DNA of 64,000 bases from Marinospirillum celere (GCF_900112235.1 NZ_FOLH01000001.1:620001-684000); one strand, 5' to 3'. Positions 42,618 through 53,492 are shown, counted from the first letter of the stretch. The notes: generated by a model from the letters alone, not told the origin. Numbers and translations: made by a program.

Positions 42618-44662
42618 CCGTTGGCTCCTGCTGGGGTTTGAAGATCAAGACCGCTGGCCCGGTCAATACGCTTGTGCAGCAGTTGATTGAGTACCCGGGT
42701 TTCCGAAGCCACCAGGGTAAAGGTCTGGCTGGAACGGGTAATTCCGGTATAGAGCAGTTCTTTGGTCAAAATAGGGCTGGAAACTGGGGGCAACACCAGA
42801 GCGGTATGTTGAAATTCCGAGCCCTGGGATTTGTGGACTGTCATTGCAAACACTGTTTCCACGTCTTGCAATCGACTGGGCAGTACCCAGCGGACACCCT
42901 TGTTAGGGTCAGGAAAAGCAACTCTCAATAGGGGTGGCTGACCAGGCTGCTCGGCAGGCAACTCCAGACAGATGCCGATATCGCCATTCATCAGTTGCAG
43001 ACCATAATCATTGCGGGTCATGAGTACCGGTCTGCCGGGATACCAAAGAGGTTCGCCTTCTGGAAGTAGTTGGCGGCCGATAGCTGTTGATCTGAGTGCT
43101 TGGTAAAGGGTCTGATTCAAGCCTTCCACGCCCCAATCACCCTGACGCAAAGCGGTGAGCAGCTGAAATTTTTGATGGCGTTTAAACACCTCACTGGCCC
43201 AGGCATTGAGGCTGAGGTGATCATCAAAAGCACCTGCCGGCCTGGAAGCGACCAGTTCCAGATAGGGCCGATAGCCTTGAGTAACCAGCTTGAGGAAATC
43301 CGGGTCCTTTTGATCACGGATGGATAAAAAGTGCAGGGATTTTTCACTGCGTTGGGCATCCTTCTCAAAAACCTGTTTGAAGGCCCCACTTCCCGCTGAA
43401 CCCTGATTAACCAACTGAGCCAATTCACCGATGCCTGGGTATTGGCTGAAGCGAAAACTATGCCTGAGCATGGCTGTTGCCTGGTGTAAGGGGCTTCCTT
43501 GATCATCGACTAGGCTTTTGCCGGTCGCTGGGTCCAGGGGTTCTTCCCCGGTGAGTTGATAAAGGGCTTGGCGGGTTGTCTGGCTGTAGTGTCCCGCTTC
43601 TGCATCCCGGCAAAGATCACCCAAAATCGAACCAGCTTCAACTGAAGCCAGCTGGTCCTTGTCGCCCAGGAGTATCAACCGGGCGTCAGGGCGTAAAGCC
43701 TGTAAAAGGCAGGCCATCATTTCCACATCCACCATAGAAGCTTCATCAACCACGACCAAGTCAGCAGCCAAGGGGTTAGAGGCTTGGTGACGAAATTGCC
43801 GGGTGCCCGGCTGGCTGCCCAGTAAGCGATGCAGAGTGGTGACTTCGCGGGGCAGGCTGGCCCGCCAGACATCACTTTGTTCGCCGGGTAGATTCAAGGC
43901 TTGCAAGTTTTTGAGTAGAGATTCATTAAGCCGGGCCGCAGCCTTGCCGGTTGGTGCGGCCAGTTTGATTTGTAAAAAGGCCTCACCGCGCGTCAGTTGT
44001 AACCCTTGCAAGAGCGCCAGAAGGCGCACTACGGTAGTAGTTTTTCCGGTTCCTGGACCACCGGTAATGATGGCAAAATCACTGCGTGCTGCTAGAACAC
44101 AGGCCAGTTTTTGCCAGTCCGGGCGGGGTGCCTGGTTGGTTTCTGGAAAGAGCTGTTGAATCAGTCTTTTGGCTTCAGGGGGTAAGCTTCTTACTCGCTT
44201 CAGGCGTTGTTGAAGGGCCTGTTGAATAGTCTGCTCATACTGCCAGTAGCGGCGCAGATACAGCAGGGGCTGATCAGGAGATCCGGCCAATACCAGAGGA
44301 GCCGTCTGCTCAGCGGCTCCAGGTTGCCAGGCTGAATCGACGGCTTCACTGGCCTGAAGGGTTTGAACCCAGGTATCCAGGGTCATGTTGTCTAGATATT
44401 CGCTCAGCTGCCGGTGAATCTCTTCGGGATGCTGGGCTCTGGTTAGGGACAAAAGCTGTTCCGGGTGTTGCAGGCAGGCCTTCAAATCCAGGCAGACATG
44501 CCCGTGCCCCTGGCGTTCACTGACTAAAGCGGCCGCAAGCAGGAGGCTTTCTTCGACGGGTTGGATTTGTTGGGCCAGAAAACGGGCAAACGCCAGGTCC
44601 AGGGCTCGCAGTGCTCCAGCTTCCATCCAGCTTTGCAAATGCTCCAGTAAAGGGGTTTTCAT
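42614..44662 (-). CDS. recD: RecD, exodeoxyribonuclease V alpha subunit
   Basis: 682 residues, a superfamily-1 5'-3' helicase with Walker A GGPGTGKTT (201-209), Walker B VVVDEASMVD, the RHSFR segment and C-terminal TVHKSQGSEF. It is the fast motor of RecBCD in double-strand break repair and degradation of linear phage DNA. It follows recB with a 4-bp overlap; the order recC-recB-recD is that of pseudomonad-like genomes. Confidence 0.93.
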   Translation of the reverse strand: MKTPLLEHLQSWMEAGALRALDLAFARFLAQQIQPVEESLLLAAALVSERQGHGHVCLDLKACLQHPEQLLSLTRAQHPEEIHRQLSEYLDNMTLDTWVQTLQASEAVDSAWQPGAAEQTAPLVLAGSPDQPLLYLRRYWQYEQTIQQALQQRLKRVRSLPPEAKRLIQQLFPETNQAPRPDWQKLACVLAARSDFAIITGGPGTGKTTTVVRLLALLQGLQLTRGEAFLQIKLAAPTGKAAARLNESLLKNLQALNLPGEQSDVWRASLPREVTTLHRLLGSQPGTRQFRHQASNPLAADLVVVDEASMVDVEMMACLLQALRPDARLILLGDKDQLASVEAGSILGDLCRDAEAGHYSQTTRQALYQLTGEEPLDPATGKSLVDDQGSPLHQATAMLRHSFRFSQYPGIGELAQLVNQGSAGSGAFKQVFEKDAQRSEKSLHFLSIRDQKDPDFLKLVTQGYRPYLELVASRPAGAFDDHLSLNAWASEVFKRHQKFQLLTALRQGDWGVEGLNQTLYQALRSTAIGRQLLPEGEPLWYPGRPVLMTRNDYGLQLMNGDIGICLELPAEQPGQPPLLRVAFPDPNKGVRWVLPSRLQDVETVFAMTVHKSQGSEFQHTALVLPPVSSPILTKELLYTGITRSSQTFTLVASETRVLNQLLHKRIDRASGLDLQTPAGANG

Positions 44663-47600
44663 GACTGGGTTTCCTTTTGCTGCCCACTAAAGAGTCGATC
44701 CAGGGTTTCTATTAATTCACGCGGTGGCTTGTCATGGAAGAGGCCTTGGCTGGGATGGGCATGCCCACGCATAAAGACATAGATGGCTCCACCCAGATGC
44801 CGGTCATAGTCATAATCGACTAACCTCACCTTGAGGTGACGGTGCAGGGCCAGCAGATAAAGAACATATTGCAGGTCATAGCGTTTTTTCAGGATCGCCT
44901 GACTTAGCTGATCCGGGTGGTAAGCTTCAAGATCTGTGCCGAGGCGATTGGATTTCCAATCCACCACGTAGTAGCGCCCCTGGTGCAAAACAACCAGGTC
45001 GATAAAGCCCTTAAAAAGGCCATTCATTAGGTTGTCTTCAGCCGGAGGACGAGGGGCACCGTCAAGGGTGGTGCGGGTAACCAGCTCATCCAGTTGGCGG
45101 CTGTTCAAGTGATGACAGGAGATGAGAAACTCCATTTCAACACTAATGACTTCTGGAGATAGCTCAGCCAGTACCAGCGGTTCCTCAAGGGACCAGGGCT
45201 GCTTAAGAAAATCCCCCAGCCAGGCACTCAGAGCTTCAGCATAAACTTCCAGCTCCAGGCGCTGACAACGTTGGGTAACAGCCTGAAGGCGTCCAGCGGT
45301 GTCAGCGGCAGCGGCAGCAAATCCCCGATATTCCTGATATTCATGAACTGCAGCCCATTCCATTAGGCTGTGCAGGAAGGTGCCGTAACGGCTGCCTGCT
45401 GGAAAATGCTGCATTAAATTATCTGCATTGATTTGAGTGGGCCTGGCTGGAATTTCTCGAGGTTCATCGGTGGTTTCCTGGGCGGTCGCTTCCCTGGCGG
45501 TCAAGGGCTCATCCAAACGCCAATCCATGCCTTGGTAGCGGATCGCTGAATAGCTGCCGATCCACCAGGGTTGCAGGCGGGGTAGCTGCTCTGGAGAGCG
45601 TGCTGCCTCCAGGACCTCTGAAGTTTGTAGATTTAAACGGGTAGAAGTGATCGCCGGAGCAGGTTCCAGGCTGATCGCTGGGCATTGGCTGCTCAGTTCT
45701 CTTAGGCAGGTATCCAGTGCCTGGGCATCCGCAAAACGGGCGCCACCAGTCAGCAGATAGCCCAAGGCAGAGCGTTCCAACTGAGGGCTTTTTGAATTTC
45801 CCGATTTCAACGGAGCCACACCCAGCCAAAGAGCATGGCGCGCGCGGGTAATCGCCACATAGAGCAACCGCATGTCTTCACTCAGACGTTCATCAGCAGC
45901 GGCTTTCCAGGCTTCCGGGAAGTGGTTCTTTCCAGAGACTTCCAGATATTTACCCTGAGCCGTTCGCCAGGGTAGTTGAGGGGTTTTGCCATCAATTTCC
46001 CGCCATCCGGAGATAAATGGCAGCACGACCAGAGGGTATTCCAGACCCTTGGATTTATGAATGGTGATGACCTTGATCAAGCGGGCATCACTCTCCAGGC
46101 GTAACAGCTGCTGATCATCCGGGGTATTCAGTTGTTCCTGTAAATGGCGAATCAAGGCCTCTTCACCGTCTACTTGCAGGCTGGCATCCTGAAGCCATTC
46201 AGCCAGATGCAGTAAATTGGTGAGACTGCGTTCTCCGCCATTTTGTTGCAGGCGCCGAGCGGGAAGTTCATAGGCATCCATCAGCTGTCGTAGCATGGCC
46301 AGCACCCCCTGGTAGCGCCAGGTCTGGTGAAGCTGCATGAAGGTTTCCATTTGCGCTTCCCAGGCCAGCTCTTGCTCTTGCCAGGCCGCCAGACGGCTAA
46401 GAGGCAGGTCCAGGGTATTGGTGGCCAGGGCCGCTTTAACTAGGCGCTCTTTACCCGGTTGTGCCACGGCTTCTAGCCAGTGAAGCAAATCTCTGGCTTC
46501 TTCAGTGGCAAAGACGGAGGAGCGGTCAGATAGATAAACACTAGCCAGACCTCGGTTTGCCAGTTCTTTGCGAATGGCATCTGCTTCCTGGCCTCGTCTG
46601 ACCAGGATGGCAATATCGGAAGGTTGCAGACTACGGGTGATGGCTCCCTGATGACCAAAACCCGCGCGACCCTCTTGCGCGGCTTGCAGCCAAAAGGCCA
46701 GTTGGCTGGCTGCTGAAGCGGCGGCTTCCTGTAGGTAAAGCCCTGTTCCTAGAGCTTCCTTGCCTTCTTCAGGCGCAAACTGCCAGAAGGTAAGGGGATT
46801 GGCGGGCTGTCCATCCAAATAGAGCTGTTCATCACGACCGGCTGCTTCAACCTGAATATAGGGCAGGGGATGGTAATCACCTTCACGAAAGCGGAAGGCA
46901 CCGGATGGATGCTGCTCGGCATGGCCGAATAAAAAGTTGGCTGCTTCAACCACCCCTTGAGTTGAGCGAAAATTACGCATTAGGGTGAAATGCCGCCCCT
47001 GGGTCGCCTGTTTGGCTTGCAGGTAGGTATAGATATCCGCACCGCGAAAACTATAGATCGCCTGTTTGGGGTCACCAATCAGGATAATGCCGGTGCTTTG
47101 ATCATCGCTTTCCAACTGATAAATATGATTGAAGATTCGGTATTGAACCGGGTCGGTATCCTGAAATTCATCAATCAAGGCAACTGGAAACTGATTTTTC
47201 AATAACTTTGCTAGCTGTTGGGCGGATTTGGTGCTTTTTTCAGGATTTAAGGCCGCTTCCAGTTGAGTCAGCAGGTCATCAAAGCCCATTTCTGCACGCT
47301 GCAGCAGGCGTTGGTTAAAAGTGGTTTCTACCCACTGGTGCGCATGGGCCAGCAATGCGGTTTTAAAAGGGGGCTCTTCGCTTTCAGTGTCAGGTTGCTT
47401 CTTGGCGGCCTCCAGAAGTTGATTGTATTCAGCCTGAAGCTCAAAGGCACGCCAGGGATCAGCTTCCTGTACCGGTGACTTGGCATAAAACTGAAAAGCA
47501 CCCAAGGCAAAGTTTTTCAGCTTTCCAGGTGTAGCGCCTTCACCCTGAGCCCAGCTGTGAATTTGATCCAGTAAGGCTTGATAGCTTTCCGGTGTCTTGC

Positions 47601-48441
47601 TGTCATGAGCCGGGGTTTTCAAGTAAGGCCTGATTTCGTGCAGGTAGTTTTCAATGGCAGGCCAGTCTGTCAGCCAAGCCTGGCGTAAATTAACTTCCAA
47701 CTGGGCGGCTTGCGCTTCTTTTTCCTGACGCTTGCGTTCTTCTTGCAGGACTTTATTTAACAGGGAGCGCAAGGATTCACCCTCTAAAGGCTGGCCCTGA
47801 AAGCTGACACCTTCAATACCTGTTTTGAGCAGGCCACGTAAGTCTTTTTGTAAAGCTGCTGGTGTGCTGTAGCTGTCTTGAATCAAGGCTGCTTGTTCAG
47901 TGTTCAACGGGTAAAAATGAACCCGCCAGTAGTCCTGAACAACTTCGGTAAGAAGTTCTTGGGTATCGGTAACCAGCTCGCGGTTAAAGAGCCCTCGGGT
48001 GTCAAAAGCATGTTCGACCAGCATGCGGTTGCACCAGCTATGAATGGTGGAAATGCTGGCTTCATCCATGCTTTCTGCAGCCAGTTGCAGGCGCCAGGCA
48101 CAGCCAGCCCAAAGCTCTGGGGGGTAGCTGCTTTTCAATTGTTCCAGCGGGTCTTGGCTGGTCGCTTGGGGAGCGTTCTGGCTGCGGAAGTAGGCTGCGG
48201 CTTCAACCAGACGGCTGCGAATACGATCACGTAATTCTTCGGCTGCTGCTTCGGTAAAGGTAACAACCAGGATTTCACGCGGGGTGAGCGGGCGTAAAAA
48301 GGCGCTCTTTTCATCACCATGGCCCAAAATCAAGCGGGTATAGAGCAAAGCCAGGGTGAAGGTTTTGCCTGTGCCGGCACTGGCTTCGATCAGCTGGCTA
48401 CCGCGTAGAGGGAATGCAAGAAGTTGTAGCGGCTGACTCAT
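44659..48441 (-). CDS. recB: RecB, exodeoxyribonuclease V beta subunit
   Basis: 1260 residues. The UvrD-like helicase has Walker A EASAGTGKT (20-28), VALIDEFQDTD and ITIHKSKGLEYP. The C-terminal nuclease domain has VVDWKSNRLG and the DLQYVLYLLALHRHL helix that defines RecB nucleases. It is the 3'-5' motor and only nuclease of RecBCD, acting at Chi sites. It overlaps recC and recD by 4 bp each. Confidence 0.95.
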   Translation of the reverse strand: MSQPLQLLAFPLRGSQLIEASAGTGKTFTLALLYTRLILGHGDEKSAFLRPLTPREILVVTFTEAAAEELRDRIRSRLVEAAAYFRSQNAPQATSQDPLEQLKSSYPPELWAGCAWRLQLAAESMDEASISTIHSWCNRMLVEHAFDTRGLFNRELVTDTQELLTEVVQDYWRVHFYPLNTEQAALIQDSYSTPAALQKDLRGLLKTGIEGVSFQGQPLEGESLRSLLNKVLQEERKRQEKEAQAAQLEVNLRQAWLTDWPAIENYLHEIRPYLKTPAHDSKTPESYQALLDQIHSWAQGEGATPGKLKNFALGAFQFYAKSPVQEADPWRAFELQAEYNQLLEAAKKQPDTESEEPPFKTALLAHAHQWVETTFNQRLLQRAEMGFDDLLTQLEAALNPEKSTKSAQQLAKLLKNQFPVALIDEFQDTDPVQYRIFNHIYQLESDDQSTGIILIGDPKQAIYSFRGADIYTYLQAKQATQGRHFTLMRNFRSTQGVVEAANFLFGHAEQHPSGAFRFREGDYHPLPYIQVEAAGRDEQLYLDGQPANPLTFWQFAPEEGKEALGTGLYLQEAAASAASQLAFWLQAAQEGRAGFGHQGAITRSLQPSDIAILVRRGQEADAIRKELANRGLASVYLSDRSSVFATEEARDLLHWLEAVAQPGKERLVKAALATNTLDLPLSRLAAWQEQELAWEAQMETFMQLHQTWRYQGVLAMLRQLMDAYELPARRLQQNGGERSLTNLLHLAEWLQDASLQVDGEEALIRHLQEQLNTPDDQQLLRLESDARLIKVITIHKSKGLEYPLVVLPFISGWREIDGKTPQLPWRTAQGKYLEVSGKNHFPEAWKAAADERLSEDMRLLYVAITRARHALWLGVAPLKSGNSKSPQLERSALGYLLTGGARFADAQALDTCLRELSSQCPAISLEPAPAITSTRLNLQTSEVLEAARSPEQLPRLQPWWIGSYSAIRYQGMDWRLDEPLTAREATAQETTDEPREIPARPTQINADNLMQHFPAGSRYGTFLHSLMEWAAVHEYQEYRGFAAAAADTAGRLQAVTQRCQRLELEVYAEALSAWLGDFLKQPWSLEEPLVLAELSPEVISVEMEFLISCHHLNSRQLDELVTRTTLDGAPRPPAEDNLMNGLFKGFIDLVVLHQGRYYVVDWKSNRLGTDLEAYHPDQLSQAILKKRYDLQYVLYLLALHRHLKVRLVDYDYDRHLGGAIYVFMRGHAHPSQGLFHDKPPRELIETLDRLFSGQQKETQS

Positions 48442-51400
48442 GATGTTGGCTTCTCCAGATGCTCGACCAAGGGGCGGTAAAGGGTTTCACACCAGTGGGC
48501 CAGACCCCTGGCTTCAAGCTGGTAGTATTCCGGCCAGAAACGCTTAAAGGCCGGGTGTTCCTGAGATTCCCCAGTAGTCATAAAACCGCCCTCATAGGTG
48601 GTTTGTGGCTGGCCTTTTTCCATCAACCAGGCAAAGCCGGTTCGACAGGGCAGGGGTAGGGGTTCTTGCATGCCCTGTTGCCAGCTTTCAGCTAAAGTCA
48701 GCAACAGGCGTTCAGCTACCTTTGGATGCAGAGGGTGCAAACTCAAGTCGGTTGCCGGGCCCAGAATGCGGGTGGTAACGGGTTGATGAAGCTGGGCAAA
48801 CAAGTGTCCTGGCCAAAGGCGAATCAGGTGATGCCACTTGTAGCTATCCCCGGCATGTAAGCGGCTGGGTTGAAGCAGGAGTCTTAGCGTCTGGCCCTGG
48901 CCATTGGTGCGCAAATCCTGAAGACTGGCTTCCAGTTCCAGATGAGGGCTGAGCTGCCAGCTTTGATGTTGGGCAGGCAGCAGCTGGTTAAATTCTGCCA
49001 AGAGCTGCTGGTAAGTCTCCAGAGGCTCCTGTAAGCCTTCCAAAACCTGATTGCGGGCACTTTCATGGAAAGGAGGCAATGGAAGGTAACCGGCTCTTTG
49101 TAGCGCTTGGGCGTGTTCTTCCAGGCATTCCTGAAGGCTTAAGAAGCGTTTTTCAGCCAAATCCTGGGTGACCTGATCGAGGAGTTGTTTTTGTAAGGCC
49201 CAGCGATCCAGGCTTTGCACCTGGAAAGGTTCATCATCCAGGGTGGGCTGGGCGTCTTCCTGCCAGTACACCCCCAGTCGCTGTTGATAGAAGCTGCGCA
49301 CTGGATAGCGTAAAAAGGCACTCAGTTCCTGAAGGCTAATGCGCCCTTCACTTTGAAAGTCAGGCAGCTGCTCTGAATCAGGTGAGTTTTCCTGGTGGAT
49401 GACGCGCCATTCATGGGCATAGGTAAACAGGCGCGGATCCCTGTTTTGGAGAAAATAGTTGCGACTGAAAGCCTGCAAAGGATGCTCGCAAGTCAGGCCA
49501 GAAAGCAGATCTTCACCCTGGGAGCTACTCCAGCCAGCAGCCAGATGGTCGCGTAGTTGGCTGACTAAAACGGAAGGTGGGCGGGCGCTATTATCGCGGA
49601 TATCCCGGCCCACCCAACTGATGACAAGCTTTTCACGGGCCGAAAGCAGGGCTTCCAAAAACAGGTAGCGGTCATCTTCACGCCGGGAGCGGTCACCTGG
49701 GCGGTAATCCTTGGCCATCAGGTCATAGTGAGCCGGATGTACAGAACGGGGGTAGTCCTGATCATTCATACCCAAGAGCCAGATTTGGCGAAAGGGAATG
49801 GCTCGCATGGGCATGAGCGTTGCGAAGTTGATCGACCCGCCCAGAAATTTTTGGGTCAGGTTAGGTTGATCAATACCGGATAAAAGTTCTTCTCGAACCA
49901 CTTCCAAAGGCAACGGCTGTTGACTTAAATCACCCAGTCGCCAGTGGGTTTCCAGGGTTTCCAACTGGTTTTGAACCTGGGTTAAGGCCCAGGTATCAGC
50001 AGGGCTGGTTTCAACAAAGAAGTCATTCAGCAGAGTTTGAATCAATTGCAACCAGTGTTCAGGAAGTTGGGGTTGCGAAAGTTCCTGGCGGGTGGCTTCC
50101 AGTTGGTCCAGCAGCAAGACCAGGGGGCCAACTAACTCCGCCTCCAAACCTGCCACTTCAGCATAGGGCTGAATGCCCTGCCAGTCGCCACTACTGCCAT
50201 TGGCATAGCCCAAAAGCATGCGTTTGAGCCCCTGCATCCAGGTATTATGCTCAGAAGCGGGTAAATCCAGGCTGGCTCTTTGCTGCCCATCCAGACCCCA
50301 GCGAATATTGGCCCCTTCAATCCATTGGCGTAGGCGTGGCAGATCAGCTTCTTTGAGGCCCAGGTTTTCCCGCAGTGATGGAATATCCAGGAGGTCCAGC
50401 AGCTCACTGACGCTAAAGCGTGATGCAGGTAGGTGTAAGAGCTTTTCCAGGGCAATCAGCAGGGTGTTTTGGCCCCGTTGTCCTTGGTCGGCAATTTGGT
50501 AAGGCAGGTAGCGTGGATCCTGGCGGGAAATGCGTCCAAACACTGCCTGAATGGCGGCGGCATAGTCATTGATGTCCGGAACCATGACCAGCAGATCACG
50601 AGGCTGTAAGGGTTTACCGGCTTGATGAGCGCGTTCAAATTCCTGAAGTAGCTGGTCCTGAAGGATTTCAATTTCTCGTTGCGGTGAATGGGCAATTTGA
50701 AAACTCAGGCTGAGATCCTTTTCGGGATCAATGGTTGATTCCAACGCCTGGCGTTCTTGTAGAGAGCGTAATTCCAGCAGGTCATCCTGTAGCTGATGAA
50801 GCAGGCAGTCCTGACCGGGCGAAGTAAACAGGTTAATACTGGTAAAATGCTGCTGGTAGCTTTCGGGCTGATCGCTGGCGTCCAGTAGGTGCAGGTAATC
50901 CCGGCCTTGCTTGCCCCAAGAAGCCAATAGTGGATGGCCATAGAGGTGCAGCTCTTCTTGTTGCAAACCGCTGGGTAGTTTGCGCGCCTGAATTCGCCTA
51001 TATTCCTGTTTAAGCAGATCCTTGCCTTCAATCAAATCACCCCAGTAGTGCTGGCAGGGATTGCTGACAAAGAGCAGTATCTGGGTAAAAGGCGCCAGGG
51101 CTTCCAGGAGTTCCAGGGTTTGGCGAGGCAGCGAGGAAATACCAAAAACCACCACTCTTCGAGGCAGCTGGGCTGGCCTTTTATCCGCTGAGAATTGTTT
51201 ACTGGCAGTGATAACAGCCTGATGAATGCTGGCGCGGCTGGCTTTATCCCACTGGCCTTGGCCTAGCTGCTGATCTTTATCAATAACGTCCAGCAGTAGC
51301 CGCCAGACCAGGGGTTGCCAAGCAGCTTCTGCCTCTAAGGGTTGTTGCTGGCCTCGGGCATTGATCAGAATATCCTGACCTGCTTCCCAGGCTTCCAGCC

Positions 51401-51899
51401 AGTCAGCGCGATAGACCTGGTATTGGTCGAAGAGATCGGCCAGATTGGCTGCCAACTGGTGTAGGCGCCTGGGGTCACTATCCTGATTAAGAAAATCTTC
51501 CAGGGGTTTCAGGCGCTCTGAATTGGGTAGCTGCTGCTTGATAACATCCAGTTTTGCCAATAATTGGTAGAGACGCCAGGTTAAGGGCTGCTTGTCGAAA
51601 GGGGAGGCTTCGGGCAGCTCGGGAAAAAGGCTGCGATAGGCTTTCCAGATAAAACGCCCCGGTAACTGAACCTGCATGCTGGCAGCAATGCCACAGCCGC
51701 CGTCCGTTGGGTCAGCAGCCATCGCCATTTTCAGCCACTGAGCGATGCCATTACTCTGAACCAGAATACATTCGTCTTCCAAAGGGCTCAGGGGGTTGCG
51801 GCTTAGCCACTGAACCATCAGGTCACGTAATTCTTCCAGCTGATTGCCCTGGAGAATCATCAGGCCGGGGGTCAGGGGTTCAGAGACAGGCGGGGTCAT
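48438..51899 (-). CDS. recC: RecC, exodeoxyribonuclease V gamma subunit
   Basis: 1153 residues with the RecC layout: LMILQGNQLEELRDLM near the N-terminus, SNGIAQWLKMAMA, inactive helicase-like domains and a C-terminal inactive nuclease fold. It recognises Chi and splits the DNA strands. ATG 51899 follows AAGGAAG. It is first in the operon and divergent from the sirtuin gene across 80 bp. Confidence 0.93.
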   Translation of the reverse strand: MTPPVSEPLTPGLMILQGNQLEELRDLMVQWLSRNPLSPLEDECILVQSNGIAQWLKMAMAADPTDGGCGIAASMQVQLPGRFIWKAYRSLFPELPEASPFDKQPLTWRLYQLLAKLDVIKQQLPNSERLKPLEDFLNQDSDPRRLHQLAANLADLFDQYQVYRADWLEAWEAGQDILINARGQQQPLEAEAAWQPLVWRLLLDVIDKDQQLGQGQWDKASRASIHQAVITASKQFSADKRPAQLPRRVVVFGISSLPRQTLELLEALAPFTQILLFVSNPCQHYWGDLIEGKDLLKQEYRRIQARKLPSGLQQEELHLYGHPLLASWGKQGRDYLHLLDASDQPESYQQHFTSINLFTSPGQDCLLHQLQDDLLELRSLQERQALESTIDPEKDLSLSFQIAHSPQREIEILQDQLLQEFERAHQAGKPLQPRDLLVMVPDINDYAAAIQAVFGRISRQDPRYLPYQIADQGQRGQNTLLIALEKLLHLPASRFSVSELLDLLDIPSLRENLGLKEADLPRLRQWIEGANIRWGLDGQQRASLDLPASEHNTWMQGLKRMLLGYANGSSGDWQGIQPYAEVAGLEAELVGPLVLLLDQLEATRQELSQPQLPEHWLQLIQTLLNDFFVETSPADTWALTQVQNQLETLETHWRLGDLSQQPLPLEVVREELLSGIDQPNLTQKFLGGSINFATLMPMRAIPFRQIWLLGMNDQDYPRSVHPAHYDLMAKDYRPGDRSRREDDRYLFLEALLSAREKLVISWVGRDIRDNSARPPSVLVSQLRDHLAAGWSSSQGEDLLSGLTCEHPLQAFSRNYFLQNRDPRLFTYAHEWRVIHQENSPDSEQLPDFQSEGRISLQELSAFLRYPVRSFYQQRLGVYWQEDAQPTLDDEPFQVQSLDRWALQKQLLDQVTQDLAEKRFLSLQECLEEHAQALQRAGYLPLPPFHESARNQVLEGLQEPLETYQQLLAEFNQLLPAQHQSWQLSPHLELEASLQDLRTNGQGQTLRLLLQPSRLHAGDSYKWHHLIRLWPGHLFAQLHQPVTTRILGPATDLSLHPLHPKVAERLLLTLAESWQQGMQEPLPLPCRTGFAWLMEKGQPQTTYEGGFMTTGESQEHPAFKRFWPEYYQLEARGLAHWCETLYRPLVEHLEKPTS

Positions 51900-51979
51900 G
51901 GCGGCTTCCTTAAATTAAATCCAACCTGTATCTTATGCTATTTCAATCAAGCCTTTAAACCTTGCAGGCAGAAGAGTTG

Positions 51980-52687
51980 ATGTCTTTGCGTAATCTCGTT
52001 GTTTTAACCGGAGCTGGGATTTCTGCGGAATCAGGAATCAGTACCTTTCGTGACCAGCAGGGCCTTTGGGAAAAGCATTCCATTGAAGAAGTCGCCACCC
52101 CTGAAGCCTTTGCCCGAGATCCAGAAAAAGTGCTGAATTTCTATAACCAGCGCCGTGCTCAGTTACGGCAAAGAAAAATCAAACCCAACCCGGCGCACAA
52201 GGCTCTGGCCAGCTTTGAGAAAAAATGGCTGGCGAAAGGCGGACAGTTTTTATTGATCAGCCAGAATGTTGATAATCTGCATGTAAGGGCGGGCAGTCAG
52301 CGTCTGGTTAATATGCACGGGCAATTGATGAGCGCGCTCTGCCCACGTTCTGGCCGTGCGCTGCCCTGGCAGGGTGATTTAACCCAGGAGCACCTTTGCG
52401 AATGCTGTGACCCGCCCCAGCTTTTGCGGCCGGATATTGTTTGGTTTGGGGAAGTTCCCTACCACTTGGAAGCCTGTTATCAGGCCTTGGAAGCGGCGGA
52501 TCTGTTTATTTCCATAGGCACCTCGGGGCAGGTGTATCCTGCTGCAGGCTTTATGCAGCTGGCCCAGCAGGTGGGAGCCCAGACAGTGGAGATCAACCTG
52601 GAAAAAACCAGTGATACCTTTGAGCAGGGTTATTATGGTCCGGCTTCACAAGAGGTGCCCCGTTTTTTCAAGCAGCTTTTAGCTTAG
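51980..52687 (+). CDS. cobB: Sir2-family NAD-dependent protein deacylase (CobB-like)
   Basis: 235 residues. NAD site GAGISAESGISTFRD, catalytic His in NMHGQL, QNVDNLH, WFGEVPY and a partly kept zinc motif (ALCPRSG, CECC). FYNQRRAQL keeps the Tyr-Arg pair that, in SIRT5/CobB relatives, accepts succinyl- and malonyl-lysine, so desuccinylase activity is plausible. I chose ATG 51980 with GAAGAG before it; a TTG at 51962 is in frame. Its end overlaps the convergent EAL gene by 4 bp. Confidence 0.88.
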   Translation: MSLRNLVVLTGAGISAESGISTFRDQQGLWEKHSIEEVATPEAFARDPEKVLNFYNQRRAQLRQRKIKPNPAHKALASFEKKWLAKGGQFLLISQNVDNLHVRAGSQRLVNMHGQLMSALCPRSGRALPWQGDLTQEHLCECCDPPQLLRPDIVWFGEVPYHLEACYQALEAADLFISIGTSGQVYPAAGFMQLAQQVGAQTVEINLEKTSDTFEQGYYGPASQEVPRFFKQLLA

Positions 52688-53430
52688 CGAAAGCGTACTT
52701 CTGGAAGTATTTCAAAGCCGGGTTTGGCAAAATAGTAGCCCTGCATTAGCTCAACACCCAGGCCTCGGTAGAAATGGGCTTCAGCAGCCGTTTCCACGCC
52801 TTCAGCCAGTACCTTAATGCCCAGCTCTTTACAAATACCTACCAGGCCCCGGGTGATAACTTGTTTGGTCCGATTGGTATCCACATCCCGAACCAGGTGC
52901 ATGTCGATTTTCATCAGGTCAGGAATGAAACGGGATAAAAGATTCAAACCTGCGTGACCGGCACCAAAATCATCCAGAGCGGTGATAAAGCCCTGTTGAT
53001 TGTAGTATTGAAAAATATTGGTTAGGTGCGCAGGGTCATGGACTTGTTCGGATTCGGTGATTTCAAACATGATTTTGTCCATAGGAAAGCCGGCTTCTTC
53101 AGCTGCTTTCAAGGTGCTGCGGATACAGTGAGCTGGCTCATAGACGGCATTGGGCAGAAAATTGATACTCAAAATGCTATCTAGTTTAAGTTGCGCAGCC
53201 AGGGAAATTGCTTTAACCCGGCAAGCTTGGTCAAAGGCATAGCGGTTATCATCATTAACTTGAGACAGAACTGACCAGGCAGACTCACCACCCAAGCCTC
53301 GAACCAGTGCTTCATAGCCCCAGATTGTTTCTGCATGCACATCAACAATAGGCTGATATGCAAAGGTAAAATCAAAGTTTAAAGGTTCTGCGCACTGTTT
53401 GCAGCCATCCTGGGGGAAAGCAGTTGCCAT
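52684..53430 (-). CDS. EAL-domain protein (c-di-GMP phosphodiesterase-like)
   Basis: 248 residues consisting almost entirely of one EAL domain: YEALVRG, SINFLPNA, FEITESE, LDDFGAGHAG, KIDMHLVRD and AEGVET. All catalytic motif positions appear filled, so it is probably active, although it has no sensory partner domain. The N-terminal CKQC may bind metal or be redox active. Monocistronic and convergent with the sirtuin gene. Confidence 0.85.
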   Translation of the reverse strand: MATAFPQDGCKQCAEPLNFDFTFAYQPIVDVHAETIWGYEALVRGLGGESAWSVLSQVNDDNRYAFDQACRVKAISLAAQLKLDSILSINFLPNAVYEPAHCIRSTLKAAEEAGFPMDKIMFEITESEQVHDPAHLTNIFQYYNQQGFITALDDFGAGHAGLNLLSRFIPDLMKIDMHLVRDVDTNRTKQVITRGLVGICKELGIKVLAEGVETAAEAHFYRGLGVELMQGYYFAKPGFEILPEVRFR

Positions 53431-53492
53431 CTTCTATCTCCTTAGTCAAAGTTATTAAGTGTATTAAGAAAATGGACCTTTAGGGGGATTTT